From assembly GCF_002025665.1 (NCBI RefSeq), contig NZ_CP018786.1, positions 1,550,001-1,614,000 of the forward strand: DNA of 64,000 nt. The letters run 5' to 3'. Both the position numbers and the translations under genes were made by a program. The DNA is from Chryseobacterium indologenes. GTDB taxonomy: Bacteria > Bacteroidota > Bacteroidia > Flavobacteriales > Weeksellaceae. The notes below the pieces were generated by a model. The model ran no database searches, was not told where the DNA came from, and saw nothing but the letters and a program-made list of their open reading frames with translations. Each line of letters begins with the position of its first letter. The first letter of the stretch is position 1. Of this stretch, positions 1-8,845 are shown piece by piece.

Positions 1-108
1 CCGGCGAGTCTTGATCCGGGAAGAGGATATCAACTTTTTATGGAATCCGATATCAACTGTAATGTAGTGGTAGAATCCTTTACAAGAGTATCTCTTTTCA
101 AAGATTAA
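1..108 (+). CDS. C-terminal end of an unidentified protein (partial)
   Basis: An open frame enters from the left edge and ends at TAA 106-108, giving 35 residues that finish in TRVSLFKD. A rho-independent-type terminator follows directly, which supports this being a real gene end. I do not recognise the family from so short a tail. Confidence 0.6.
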   Translation, partial: PASLDPGRGYQLFMESDINCNVVVESFTRVSLFKD

Positions 109-130
109 CAGTCTTTTTTAATATCAAAAT

Positions 131-159
131 AAAACCGGTTTATGAAAGCCGGTTTTTTT
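131..159 (+). terminator. Intrinsic terminator after the partial gene
   Basis: AACCGG and CCGGTT arms pair across a short loop and are followed by a T7 run. It separates the partial gene from the Nif3-like gene. Confidence 0.8.
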
Positions 160-222
160 ATGGGTGTGGAAATTTTTCCCGTAAAATTAATATCTTCGCT
201 GTAACTGTAAAATATAAAATTA

Positions 223-1320
223 ATGAAGCTAAAAACTGTAATTGCAAAGATTGAAGAGGAAATAAGTATCAGACAGGCTGAAGATTTTGATAATGTAGGA
301 TTACTGTGTGGGGTTTATGACCGTGATGTATCAGGAATTCTGGTTTGCCATGATGCGTTGGAAAATGTGGTTGATGAAGCTATTGAGAGAAACTGCAATC
401 TGATCGTTTGTTTTCATCCCATTATATTTTCCGGATTAAAATCTTTAACAGGGAAGAACTACGTAGAGAGAGCTGTTTTAAAAGCTATTGAAAATAAAGT
501 AGCTATTTATGCCATCCACACCGCATTTGATAATGATTTCTTTGGAGTGAATCATGGGATATGCAGTCAGTTGGGATTAAAGAATATGAAAATTCTTCAG
601 CCTAAAGAAAATAATTTAAAACAGTTGACGGTTTTTGTTCCCAAAGACTATTCAGAAAAAGTGAAAGAAGCCATGTTCTCAGCTGGAGCAGGAAATATCG
701 GATTTTATGATGAATGCAGTTTTACAGTGAATGGTAACGGAACATTCAGGCCTGTAGAAGGTTCAAATCCGTTTTCAGGACAACAGGGAATTCGCGAAAA
801 TGCGGATGAAGATATGATCTCTGTGATTTTTGAAGGTTTTAAACAAGGGCAGATTGTAGGCGCTATGAAGACAGCGCACCCTTATGAAGAAGTAGCCTAT
901 CAGGTTTATAATCTGGATAATAAAAATCATCATGCCGGCTTGGGAATGTACGGTGATCTGGAAGAAGAAATGAATGAAAAAGATTTCCTTGGATTTGTAA
1001 AAGAAAAATTTGGTTTGGAAGTGATAAAACATTCCTCTTTTAACAATAAAAAAATCAAAAGAGTAGGGGTTCTGGGAGGCTCAGGAGCAAGTGGAATACG
1101 ATCTGCAGCTGCCAAGAAATGTGATGCTTACCTTACCGGAGATCTTAAATATCATGACTATTTTCTCGCTGAGTCTAAAATGCTGATCTGTGATATAGGA
1201 CATTATGAATCAGAACAATTTGTTACCCAACAATTATTTGAAATTTTATCACAAAAATTTAGTACATTTGCAATTTCAAAATCTATTGAAAAAACAAACC
1301 CAGTAAATTATTTCATTTAA
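223..1320 (+). CDS. Nif3-like dinuclear metal centre hexameric protein
   Basis: A 365-residue protein of the Nif3/YbgI/YqfO family, which forms hexameric rings with a two-metal site; its reaction is not settled (GTP cyclohydrolase I type 2-like names are used). The N-terminal half shows CFHPIIFSG and the HTAFDN metal-binding block. The middle (about 125-240) is the inserted CutA/PII-like domain found in the longer members, including AHPYEEVAY. The C-terminal half carries GVLGGSGAS and the late metal block DIGHYESEQ. The length fits the long Bacteroidota/Firmicutes form. The next gene starts 2 nt after its stop, so the two are almost certainly co-transcribed. Family assignment is firm; the physiological role is not. 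Confidence 0.93.
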   Translation: MKLKTVIAKIEEEISIRQAEDFDNVGLLCGVYDRDVSGILVCHDALENVVDEAIERNCNLIVCFHPIIFSGLKSLTGKNYVERAVLKAIENKVAIYAIHTAFDNDFFGVNHGICSQLGLKNMKILQPKENNLKQLTVFVPKDYSEKVKEAMFSAGAGNIGFYDECSFTVNGNGTFRPVEGSNPFSGQQGIRENADEDMISVIFEGFKQGQIVGAMKTAHPYEEVAYQVYNLDNKNHHAGLGMYGDLEEEMNEKDFLGFVKEKFGLEVIKHSSFNNKKIKRVGVLGGSGASGIRSAAAKKCDAYLTGDLKYHDYFLAESKMLICDIGHYESEQFVTQQLFEILSQKFSTFAISKSIEKTNPVNYFI

Positions 1321-1322
1321 AT

Positions 1323-2099
1323 ATGGCAAAAACCAACGATATTTCAGTTGAAGAAAAATTAAGAGCTTTATACGATTTACAGATCATTGATTCAAGATTG
1401 GATGAAATCCGAAATACTAGAGGAGAATTGCCAATTGAAGTTGAAGATCTTGAGATTGAGATTGAAGGTCTTGAAAAAAGAGCTGAAAAATTTCATGCTG
1501 ATATCAAAGATCAGGACGATCAGATCAAAACAAAGCATGAAGTAATTAACCATGCTAAAACTTTAATTGAGAAATACAAATCTCAGCAGGATAATGTAAG
1601 AAACAATAAAGAGTTTGAAGCATTAGGGAAGGAAATGGAATTCCAGGATCTGGAAATTCAGCTTGCTGAAAAAAGAATTAAAGAATTCGGAGCTAAAATC
1701 GCTCACAAAAACGAAACTTTAAGCGAACTGAACTCTAAGATCGATGATTTGAAAAGCCACTTGAAATTCAAGAAAGAAGAATTGGATGGTTTGATCTCTG
1801 AAACGCAGAAAGAAGAAGAATATCTTTTAGAGCAGTCTAAAGAATTTGCAGGTAAAATTGATGAGAGATTATTAGCTTCTTACAACAGAATCAGAACTAA
1901 CTCTATCAACGGTCTTGCGGTAGTAGGATTAGAAAGAGGAGCTCCAAAAGGATCTTTCTTCACTATCCCTCCTCAAAAGCAAATGGAAATTGCTCAGAGA
2001 AAGAAAATCATCATTGATGAGCACTCTGGAAAAATCCTTGTTGATGATGAATTGGTAATGGAAGAAAACGAAAGAATGAAATCTGTAATTAAATTCTAA
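1323..2099 (+). CDS. Coiled-coil protein of the C4-type zinc-ribbon family, with the cysteines lost
   Basis: A 258-residue protein. Residues about 10-190 are a long charged coiled coil (many E/K heptads). The C-terminal part has the family scaffold: a GLERGAPKGSFF segment, IPPQKQMEI, and KKIIIDEHSGKILVD. In the family (zf-RING_7, CdsZ-like) the two knuckles normally read CxxC and CxxCGRIL. Here the four positions are P208, S211, D232 and S235, so no zinc site remains although the surrounding residues are kept. The gene follows the Nif3-like gene with a 2-nt gap and ends in a terminator, so the two form an operon, a pairing I recall as common in Bacteroidota. Function unknown; proposed roles in the family include nucleic acid or protein binding. 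Confidence 0.88.
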   Translation: MAKTNDISVEEKLRALYDLQIIDSRLDEIRNTRGELPIEVEDLEIEIEGLEKRAEKFHADIKDQDDQIKTKHEVINHAKTLIEKYKSQQDNVRNNKEFEALGKEMEFQDLEIQLAEKRIKEFGAKIAHKNETLSELNSKIDDLKSHLKFKKEELDGLISETQKEEEYLLEQSKEFAGKIDERLLASYNRIRTNSINGLAVVGLERGAPKGSFFTIPPQKQMEIAQRKKIIIDEHSGKILVDDELVMEENERMKSVIKF

Positions 2100-2120
2100 T
2101 TATTGGTTTTGAGTTATACG

Positions 2121-2151
2121 AAAGCTGTTTCAGAAATGAAACAGCTTTTTT
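2121..2151 (+). terminator. Intrinsic terminator of the Nif3/coiled-coil operon
   Basis: AAGCTGTTTC and GAAACAGCTT form a perfect 10-bp stem followed by T6. Confidence 0.9.
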
Positions 2152-2500
2152 GCGTTATATAGTATATTGTTTTGAAAATTTGATTAAAAAGATAAAATAG
2201 TATTTATTTTCATTATTTGTTGTTAATATTTTTAATTAAATGTTAAAATGTTAAATTATTAATAATGTATTTTATTTATTTGTATATTTGTTGTAATGAA
2301 AACTACTGAAGTGTTTTTTGTTTTTTTAATAAATAAATTTCAGTAGGAGATAAATAAGCAACTCAGTTTTATAGATTATTACAAAAGTAAAATACTTTTA
2401 ATTATAGTTTCATTCATATAATCAAAAATGATTTTTTATAAATAATATCATTTGGATATTCTGATATTAATGTATGTAGAACCCAAAAAAATTATATGTA
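2152..2500. other. AT-rich intergenic stretch
   Basis: About 350 nt with no plausible gene. It is strongly AT-rich. A TATATTTG at 2283-2290 matches the TAnnTTTG promoter element, but I see no TTG at the right distance upstream and the leader would be over 200 nt. A promoter for the following secreted protein presumably lies here. Confidence 0.5.
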
Positions 2501-3460
2501 ATGAAAAAATTATTGATGGGATTTTTATCTCTTTTGAGTTATTGCCTTTTAGGGCAGTTAGGGAATGTCGGTATTAATACATCTACTCCTGGAAGCACAT
2601 TAGAAATTAACGGAAGTCTTTCAGCGCAATACCGTTTGATTTCTACGAATTACAGCATGGGTATAACGGATTATTATGTAGCTTATAACGGTAGCTCAGC
2701 GGGTACTGTAACACTGCCGGCTGCTACAGTTGCTTATCCTGCACAGGGGCATATTAAAGGACGCGTGTATTATATTAAAAACACGGGTACATCTAGTTTA
2801 TCTGTAACGGCTAATGGAAGTGAGCTAATCGATAATCAGATGGGATTGCCTGTGTCATCCATTGGTTTAGGACAGGGTTGGTTTGTCATGTTAATCAATA
2901 ATGGTGATACAGGCGGTGTGGTCACTTGGGAAGCAGTAGTTATAAACCCCAATAATACTATTAATACTATTATTAGTATGTCAACAAACTCTACTTATAA
3001 TTTACCTTCTACAGCCAGTTTTAATTCTGGTATTCCACAGGTATTACCTTTTACTGCAGGTGAAGTGCAAATCAATCAAGGTTCAACAGCCTCATGGGAT
3101 GCAGGGAACAATCGTTTTATCATTAATGAAACAGGTATCTATGAACTTGATGCCCTGTCTTATTTTGGAGCAGGAGGTACTGTAGGGACTAGTAGCTACA
3201 TAGGAGTTAATCTTAGTATTACAAAAAATGGAACGGCTATAGCCAATGTTGTTGCCGGTACCCGTGCAAATATAGGGCAGCTTATTGCTGGAGCAGGAAA
3301 TACCCCTATTTCATTCCATTGTCTGGTAAATTTAGCTGCTGGTGATGTTATTTATTTAACGATGTATAGGGGTACTTTTGACTCTGCTATAGGAACAGTA
3401 CAGTCAGAGGCACCTTCGGGAGTGTCTGAATCTCGTCATTTCAGCCTGAAAAAATTATAA
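2501..3460 (+). CDS. Secreted protein with possible C1q-like C-terminal fold
   Basis: A 319-residue protein starting with a clear signal peptide (MKKLLMGFLSLLSYCLLGQ). After cleavage it shows GNVGINTSTPGSTLEINGS, a phrase common at the start of Chryseobacterium secreted proteins and like the segments ahead of phage tail-fibre or head domains. The C-terminal part (about 185-319) has a pattern that recalls C1q/TNF-like jelly rolls: RFIINETGIYELDA, then a KNG turn, then LAAGDVIYLTMY. No T9SS sorting tail is evident. It stands alone between AT-rich DNA and a terminator. Exact function unknown; the C1q-like reading is an inference from pattern only. Confidence 0.72.
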   Translation: MKKLLMGFLSLLSYCLLGQLGNVGINTSTPGSTLEINGSLSAQYRLISTNYSMGITDYYVAYNGSSAGTVTLPAATVAYPAQGHIKGRVYYIKNTGTSSLSVTANGSELIDNQMGLPVSSIGLGQGWFVMLINNGDTGGVVTWEAVVINPNNTINTIISMSTNSTYNLPSTASFNSGIPQVLPFTAGEVQINQGSTASWDAGNNRFIINETGIYELDALSYFGAGGTVGTSSYIGVNLSITKNGTAIANVVAGTRANIGQLIAGAGNTPISFHCLVNLAAGDVIYLTMYRGTFDSAIGTVQSEAPSGVSESRHFSLKKL

Positions 3461-3490
3461 ACTATCCGGGGATAGTTTATATATAAACAC

Positions 3491-3516
3491 AAACCGCTTC
3501 AGAACGAAGCGGTTTT
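3491..3516. terminator. Terminator shared by convergent genes
   Basis: AAACCGCTTC and GAAGCGGTTT arms around AGAAC, with T's on the plus side and A's on the other. It can serve both the secreted-protein gene (+) and the acyl-CoA ligase gene (-), which converge here. Confidence 0.85.
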
Positions 3517-3520
3517 TATT

Positions 3521-5296
3521 TTATTGATGATCATACATCTTATTATAAAGGGCAATAAACTTTTCTTTTACCGCTTTTCTTTTCAGTTTCAACGTTGGAG
3601 TAAGCAATCCGCTTTCAATGCTCCATACTTCAGGAGTAAGCTCAATTTTTTTGATTTTCTCCCAGTTTCCAAGGTGCTCATTGATGCCGTCGATTTCTTT
3701 TTCAATTCTTTGCTTTAATTCAGGGCTTTTTGCAATCTCTTCCGGTGTAGCACCAATGTTCAGATTATTTCTTAAAGCCCAGTTTTTGGCAAATTCAAAA
3801 TCAGGCTGTACCAAAGCACACGGCATCTTTTCACCATCACCTACAACCATGATCTGCTCTATGAATTTTGAAGCTTTTGCTAAGTTTTCAATAGTCTGTG
3901 GAGCGATATATTTTCCGCCGGAAGTTTTAAACATTTCTTTCTTACGGTCAGTGATCTGTAAAAATCCGTCACTGTCGATATGTCCAATGTCTCCGGTTTT
4001 AAAGAATCCATCCTCTGTAAAAGCTTCTTTCGTCATTTCTTCATTCTGGAAATATCCTTTGAATACGGAGGGTCCTTTTACCGTAATTTCACCGTCTTCC
4101 TGAATTTTAACTTTTAAATTATCCAATGGAATCCCTACGGTTCCCACTTTCATCTTATCAAAGCTGTTGACAGAAATTACCGGAGAGGTTTCTGTTAAAC
4201 CATAGCCTTCCAAAATAGGAATTCCCGCATTCTGGAACATTAAGTTAAGCCTTGTAGACAATGCCGCAGATCCTGAAACCAATGTCACAATTTCACCTCC
4301 TAAACCTTCTCTCCATTTGGAAAATACCAATTTATCTGCAATGATTTCCTGAAGTCCGGATGGCTTTGAAATGGTTTTCTTCTTGCTGATTAAGTTCAGC
4401 GCCCAGAAGAATATTTTTGATTTTAATCCTCCTGCAGAAGATCCTGTATTGTAAATTTTGTCATATACTTTTTCTACCAGCCTTGGTACTACCGTCATAT
4501 AATGAGGCTTCACTTCTTTTACGTTTTCACCCATTTTCTCAATGCTTTCCGCAAAATAAAGAGAAAAACCGTTGTACTGATACAGATAGAACAGCATTCT
4601 TTCAAAAATATGGCAGATAGGAAGGAAGCTTAATGCTCTTGTTTCCTTATAATCCAGACTTCTTTTCTTGGGAATTCTCGGAATGGCTCCCAATACGTTT
4701 GAAACAATATTATTATGGGTAAGCATTACTCCTTTCGGTCTTCCGGTAGTTCCGGAAGTATAAATAATGGTTGCAAGATCTTCTGTATTGATCGCATTAG
4801 AAAGGTCATCCACTTCAATTTGTGTAGATTCATCTTTACCCAGATCCAGAATTTCTCTCCAGTTGGCAGCACCACTAATATTATCAAAAGTAAAAATGCC
4901 CTGTAAACTTGGGATATTATGCTTTACTTTCATTACTTTATTCAACAGCTCTTTATCAGAAACAAAACAATACTGAATTTCAGCATTATTGAAGATGAAT
5001 TCATAATCTTCAGGAGAAATACTTGGATAAACCGGTACTGAAACAACGCCGATCTGAGAAAGTCCAAAGTCCATAATAGCCCATTCTGTGCGGGAATTTG
5101 TGGTAATCAAAGCGATCTTATCACCTGGTTTTATACCAAGCTTCAATAATCCTCTGGATATCTTATTTCCCTCATTAATAAACTCCTGTGTAGAAGTTTT
5201 TTTCCACTCACCATGATATTTTGTTACAAACATATCCGTTTTAGGATATTTTTCTAAAGCATAGTGTGGAATATCGAATAATCTCTTGATCGTCAT
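3521..5296 (-). CDS. Long-chain fatty-acid--CoA ligase (AMP-forming)
   Basis: A 591-residue AMP-dependent synthetase of the FadD15/long-chain type. It activates fatty acids to acyl-AMP and then acyl-CoA. The P-loop-like motif YTSGTTGRPKG lies at about 179-189, the acceptor motif EGYGLTETSP in the middle, and the hinge region KTGDIGHIDSDGFLQITDR further on, followed by the catalytic lysine region (KTSGGKYIAPQ). The length matches the family. It is cytosolic or peripherally membrane associated. It lies opposite and close to an acyl-CoA dehydrogenase gene, fitting fatty-acid activation and beta-oxidation, although the two are divergently transcribed. Confidence 0.93.
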   Translation of the reverse strand: MTIKRLFDIPHYALEKYPKTDMFVTKYHGEWKKTSTQEFINEGNKISRGLLKLGIKPGDKIALITTNSRTEWAIMDFGLSQIGVVSVPVYPSISPEDYEFIFNNAEIQYCFVSDKELLNKVMKVKHNIPSLQGIFTFDNISGAANWREILDLGKDESTQIEVDDLSNAINTEDLATIIYTSGTTGRPKGVMLTHNNIVSNVLGAIPRIPKKRSLDYKETRALSFLPICHIFERMLFYLYQYNGFSLYFAESIEKMGENVKEVKPHYMTVVPRLVEKVYDKIYNTGSSAGGLKSKIFFWALNLISKKKTISKPSGLQEIIADKLVFSKWREGLGGEIVTLVSGSAALSTRLNLMFQNAGIPILEGYGLTETSPVISVNSFDKMKVGTVGIPLDNLKVKIQEDGEITVKGPSVFKGYFQNEEMTKEAFTEDGFFKTGDIGHIDSDGFLQITDRKKEMFKTSGGKYIAPQTIENLAKASKFIEQIMVVGDGEKMPCALVQPDFEFAKNWALRNNLNIGATPEEIAKSPELKQRIEKEIDGINEHLGNWEKIKKIELTPEVWSIESGLLTPTLKLKRKAVKEKFIALYNKMYDHQ

Positions 5297-5653
5297 GATT
5301 TTTTACGTAATTTATAAAGAAATTTAAATATAAGCATTTTTTTTAATTGAAAACATTTGAATGTAATAATTAGGAATTAGTTAAATGCTTACCATAATAT
5401 ATGGAATCAAAAAGGAGGCCGGAAGCCCTGAAAAGGGGATTTTATATTTTGAACTGATCATTTGTGAATGTTTATGGTTCTGAAGGTATCCGGTATTGTT
5501 TTTATCTCTCACCATTTCGAATCCCAAAACACGCATTCACTGGCATTAAACGCTCTTCAACTTCCATTTTCTGTGCCTTTTTCCTGCTTTCAATTTAATT
5601 TTTTCAGATTTGCTTAAAAAGTGTAAATTTACGGCTATCTAATTATTTTTTTT
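5297..5653. other. Intergenic region between divergent lipid-metabolism genes
   Basis: About 360 nt with no convincing gene. It must hold the promoters of the acyl-CoA ligase (-) and the acyl-CoA dehydrogenase (+). TAAATTTA at 5624-5631 resembles a -7 box, but the nearest TTTG is only 11 nt upstream, so I do not assign it. Confidence 0.4.
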
Positions 5654-6793
5654 ATGGACTTTAATTTATCGGAAGAACAGCTGATGATTCAGCAGGCAGC
5701 AAGAGATTTTGCACAGAACGAACTTTTACCTGGAGTGATTGAAAGAGACCGTGACCAGAAATTCCCTGCAGAACAGGTGAAGAAAATGGGAGAAATGGGA
5801 CTTTTAGGAATGATGGTAGATCCAAAATACGGAGGTGCAGGAATGGACAGCGTTTCTTACGTGCTTGCCATGGAGGAAATTGCAAAAGTGGATGCTTCTG
5901 CAGCTGTTGTAATGTCTGTAAACAACTCATTGGTTTGTGCCGGTCTTGAAAAATTCGCTTCTGAAGAGCAAAAAGTAAAATATCTTACTCCACTGGCTAG
6001 CGGTCAGGTTATCGGAGCATTTGCATTATCTGAGCCGGAAGCAGGTTCTGATGCAACTTCTCAGAAAACTACTGCTGAAGACAAAGGAGATTACTACCTT
6101 TTAAATGGTATCAAAAACTGGATCACTAATGGTGGAACAGCTACTTACTATATCGTAATTGCACAGACAGATCCTGAGAAAAAGCACAAAGGAATCAATG
6201 CTTTCATCGTTGAAAGAGGATGGGAAGGATTTGAAATTGGATTAAAAGAAGACAAATTAGGAATCAGAGGAAGTGATACTCACTCTTTGATCTTTAATAA
6301 CGTAAAAGTTCCGAAGGAAAACAGAATTGGTGCTGACGGATTCGGGTTCAACTTTGCTATGGCAGTATTGAACGGAGGAAGAATTGGTATTGCTTCTCAG
6401 GCTTTAGGGATTGCTTCAGGTGCTTACGAACTGGCATTGAAATATGCTAAAACAAGAAAAGCTTTCAAAACTGAAATCATCAACCACCAGGCGATTGCAT
6501 TCAAATTAGCTGATATGGCTACTCAGATCACTGCTGCAAGAATGTTATGTTTCAAAGCTGCTTGTGAGAAAGATGCTGGAAAAGATATTTCTGAAAGCGG
6601 AGCTATGGCAAAATTATACTCTTCTCAAGTGGCAATGGATACTACTATTGAAGCAGTACAGATTCACGGTGGATACGGATATGTGAAAGAATACCACGTA
6701 GAAAGATTAATGAGAGATGCAAAAATCACTCAGATCTATGAAGGAACTTCTGAAATTCAGAAAATCGTGATCTCCAGAAGCATCGCAAAATAA
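5654..6793 (+). CDS. Acyl-CoA dehydrogenase (short-chain/butyryl-CoA type)
   Basis: A 379-residue FAD enzyme that introduces the alpha-beta double bond into acyl-CoA in beta-oxidation and passes electrons to ETF. It has the FAD/substrate block AFALSEPEAGSDA, then the WITNGG segment, and near the end the QIHGGYGY motif and YEGTSEIQ. E363 in the last motif is the expected catalytic base of the short-chain class. The length (about 380) is exactly that of bacterial short-chain enzymes. A small membrane-anchored protein follows 22 nt later and is probably co-transcribed. Confidence 0.95.
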   Translation: MDFNLSEEQLMIQQAARDFAQNELLPGVIERDRDQKFPAEQVKKMGEMGLLGMMVDPKYGGAGMDSVSYVLAMEEIAKVDASAAVVMSVNNSLVCAGLEKFASEEQKVKYLTPLASGQVIGAFALSEPEAGSDATSQKTTAEDKGDYYLLNGIKNWITNGGTATYYIVIAQTDPEKKHKGINAFIVERGWEGFEIGLKEDKLGIRGSDTHSLIFNNVKVPKENRIGADGFGFNFAMAVLNGGRIGIASQALGIASGAYELALKYAKTRKAFKTEIINHQAIAFKLADMATQITAARMLCFKAACEKDAGKDISESGAMAKLYSSQVAMDTTIEAVQIHGGYGYVKEYHVERLMRDAKITQIYEGTSEIQKIVISRSIAK

Positions 6794-6815
6794 CATTTTA
6801 TAAAACACACTACCT

Positions 6816-7181
6816 ATGAAAAAATCTTTGTGGATCACCCTTGGGGTTGTACTGCTGTTACTGGGCGTATTTGTCTGGTATAAATACTATTTCGTTTTCG
6901 GAGAAGGAGTAAAATCCGGATACCTGAATTATGCTATGAAAAAAGGTTATGTTTTCAAAACTTATGAAGGCAAGCTGATTCAGGAAGGTTTTGGAAGAGG
7001 AAAAACAGGAACAATTACAAGCTATGAGTTTGAATTTTCTGTAGATGATCCCGAAGTTTTCAAACAACTGGAAACCAACAGCGGTAAAACTTTTGACCTG
7101 CATTACAAAGAGTATAATGGCGCACTTCCCTGGAGAGGAAACACAAAGTTCATTGTAGATAAAGTAGTGAATATGAAATAA
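6816..7181 (+). CDS. Small membrane-anchored hypothetical protein
   Basis: A 121-residue protein with one N-terminal membrane segment (about 5-27) and an extracytoplasmic domain containing KKGYVFKTYEGKL and NGALPWRGNTKFIVD. Relatives I remember in Flavobacteriia are labelled '6-phosphogluconate dehydrogenase', but nothing here supports that enzyme: no Rossmann motif, and far too short. It starts 22 nt after the acyl-CoA dehydrogenase gene and ends at a terminator, so it is probably the second gene of that unit. Function unknown. Confidence 0.8.
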   Translation: MKKSLWITLGVVLLLLGVFVWYKYYFVFGEGVKSGYLNYAMKKGYVFKTYEGKLIQEGFGRGKTGTITSYEFEFSVDDPEVFKQLETNSGKTFDLHYKEYNGALPWRGNTKFIVDKVVNMK

Positions 7182-7182
7182 A

Positions 7183-7215
7183 ACAAATAAGGCTCTCAAT
7201 AGAGGGCCTTATTTT
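7183..7215 (+). terminator. Intrinsic terminator after the acyl-CoA dehydrogenase unit
   Basis: AATAAGG and CCTTATT outer arms, with CTCT/AGAG pairing inside, end in a short T run. Confidence 0.8.
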
Positions 7216-7447
7216 ACACCAAATCACAAAATATTAATATATGAAATAAAATTTCCAAATTTATTTTTGAACCTTGTTTCCCAACGAAGATTCTTTACAT
7301 TTTGCTTATACTTAAAGTTAAGAGTTATTTTTCTAATAAGCAAGCACTTTCTTTTAACGTTTGATAAAATTAAACATAAGAATCGAACTTCAATTCTAAA
7401 CCTCATTAAAAAAATATTAAAAATCTACCCTTAGGAAAGATTGAAAC

Positions 7448-8392
7448 CTAGTGAGAATCGTTATTAGGAATGTTTCTGTTCTTCTTTTTATAGAAATAAT
7501 ATCCAATACCGGCAATCAGGAATAAAGGCCATAATGGAAGGATAAACAGGAATATGGAAGTAATAACATCCCAGCCGGATTCAATGGCAGCCAGTGATTT
7601 TCCGCCAAAAGTTTTAGGCTCTGTTTCTGTTTTAGCTTTATCGCTGATATTTACATTGATTGTACAGATGGTATTGTCAGCGTAGTTTCGTCCTGAAACC
7701 TGAATATCTTTCGTATCAATATCTCCAATATTGCTATTGATAGCCTCCATTAGCCCATCAAAATGTTGCATAGGAACTTTGATGTCAAGGCTGTATATTT
7801 TTTGATCTTCTCCATGAGGGCTGGCGGATTCTACATAAGAAAGATTTTCACTTTTGATATAGCCGTTATTTCTGTTCGCTTCTTCCCTGATAATTTCCTT
7901 TACCGTTTCCACATTCTCTGCGGTTATAGAAAGATATCCTGATTTTATCATTTTATCTTTAGGCATATTCAGTTCGTAACTGTCATTCTTAGGCTTTTCT
8001 TTATAAATGATTTTGGTTTCTTTAATAACCTTTGGTGCTGGAGTTTTTGCTGCAATTTTTTCAGATTTCTTTGCTATAGAATCTTTTTTCTCTATTTTGG
8101 ATTCCAGTTTTGTATTGACCATTTTATCAGATAAAGAATCTACCATTTTGGAAGTGTTCTCTATCTTTTGCTGGATGTCATTTTTAGTATTCTCAAAGTC
8201 TTTTATTTTAATATTAGCAGAATCCATAACCTGGTCTACTGTTTTACTGGCATTTTCAACGGTTTCTGTAGCAACTGTGGCCGCACTGTCGGCTGAATGG
8301 ATTGCTTCATGTATTTTATCCTGTGTAGCTTCCGCTTTTTTACACATAATGAAAGTGCTTGCTACAGCAGCGAGTAAGATGAACTTTTTCAT
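7448..8392 (-). CDS. DUF4349 domain protein, probable lipoprotein
   Basis: A 314-residue protein. The N-terminus (MKKFILLAAVASTFIMCKK) looks like a lipoprotein signal with C17, although the residue before the cysteine (Met) is unusual. Residues about 25-130 are low-complexity, rich in A, K, T, S and E, with coiled-coil character. The DUF4349 part follows (SGYLSITAENVETVKEIIREEA, then NNGYIKSENLS and the Asp-rich VSGRNY region). A single transmembrane segment near the end (about 283-303) is followed by a basic tail. DUF4349 proteins are membrane proteins of unknown function. It is monocistronic. Confidence 0.82.
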   Translation of the reverse strand: MKKFILLAAVASTFIMCKKAEATQDKIHEAIHSADSAATVATETVENASKTVDQVMDSANIKIKDFENTKNDIQQKIENTSKMVDSLSDKMVNTKLESKIEKKDSIAKKSEKIAAKTPAPKVIKETKIIYKEKPKNDSYELNMPKDKMIKSGYLSITAENVETVKEIIREEANRNNGYIKSENLSYVESASPHGEDQKIYSLDIKVPMQHFDGLMEAINSNIGDIDTKDIQVSGRNYADNTICTINVNISDKAKTETEPKTFGGKSLAAIESGWDVITSIFLFILPLWPLFLIAGIGYYFYKKKNRNIPNNDSH

Positions 8393-8697
8393 AAGATTAA
8401 TTTTTTTGATGAAGTAAAGTTAGAAGGGAAGTTCTTGTAAAGATTGTAAATGAAATGTATTGTGCTGGTAAAATTGTAACTATTGTATTTTCAGTCTTTT
8501 GTATTTGTTTTACAAAAGATTTACAAGGCGTTTTTCTTAGTTTTGATGGGGTGAGAAAAGAATTTATACTTCGTAATGCAGCATTTAATAACAGCATTTT
8601 ATTACTTGTGGATTTGGATTCTACGGAATGACAAACAGAACGCTGAATTTATCCATACATTTTGTCGTCTCGCCAAATATTAGTTTGGAAAACTGAA

Positions 8698-8755
8698 AAT
8701 TCCCATCCTTTGGAGGGGTGGCGAAAATTCAAAGAATTTTTGACGGGGTGGTTTT
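8698..8755 (-). repeat. Dispersed palindromic repeat family A, copy 1
   Basis: Read on the minus strand it starts with AAACCACCCCGTC, then the palindrome AAAAATTC..GAATTTT, then CGCCACCCCTCC and a purine-rich GGA/GGGAATT end. Two more copies lie at 48588-48644 and 51355-51410. All three are intergenic. Confidence 0.85.
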
Positions 8756-8770
8756 GAAAAATACATGATA

Positions 8771-8800
8771 AAAAAATCCGCAGAAAACTTCTGCGGATCT
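8771..8800 (-). terminator. Intrinsic terminator of the RF3 gene
   Basis: ATCCGCAGAA and TTCTGCGGAT form a 10-bp stem with a 3-nt loop. The T run lies on the minus strand (A6 on plus), in the direction of the RF3 gene. Confidence 0.85.
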
Positions 8801-8845
8801 ATATTTTGAACAATTTCGCCTTTTGCGATTTTGCCTGGTTACTTC

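Larger units (their letters stand above)
8393..8845. other. Intergenic region with two repeat-like remnants
   Basis: About 450 nt without a credible gene. It contains a copy of palindromic repeat family A (8698-8755) and the RF3 terminator. At 8610-8638 there is a stretch which, read on the minus strand, gives TGTCATTCCGTAGAATCC. That resembles a dispersed repeat I recall from many Bacteroidota, but I see no second copy in this window. Confidence 0.5.

Noticed and set aside
6816..7181. 6-phosphogluconate dehydrogenase (name often given to relatives)
   Set aside because: 121 residues with a membrane anchor and no NADP-binding motif cannot be that enzyme.
7224..7406. Minus-strand ORF of 60 codons after the small membrane protein
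   Set aside because: No ribosome-binding site, no motif, and AT-rich base composition; a chance frame.
8610..8638. Second dispersed repeat family (TGTCATTCCGTAGAATCC on the minus strand)
   Set aside because: Only one copy is in this window, so its repeat nature rests on memory alone; noted in the intergenic entry but not scored.
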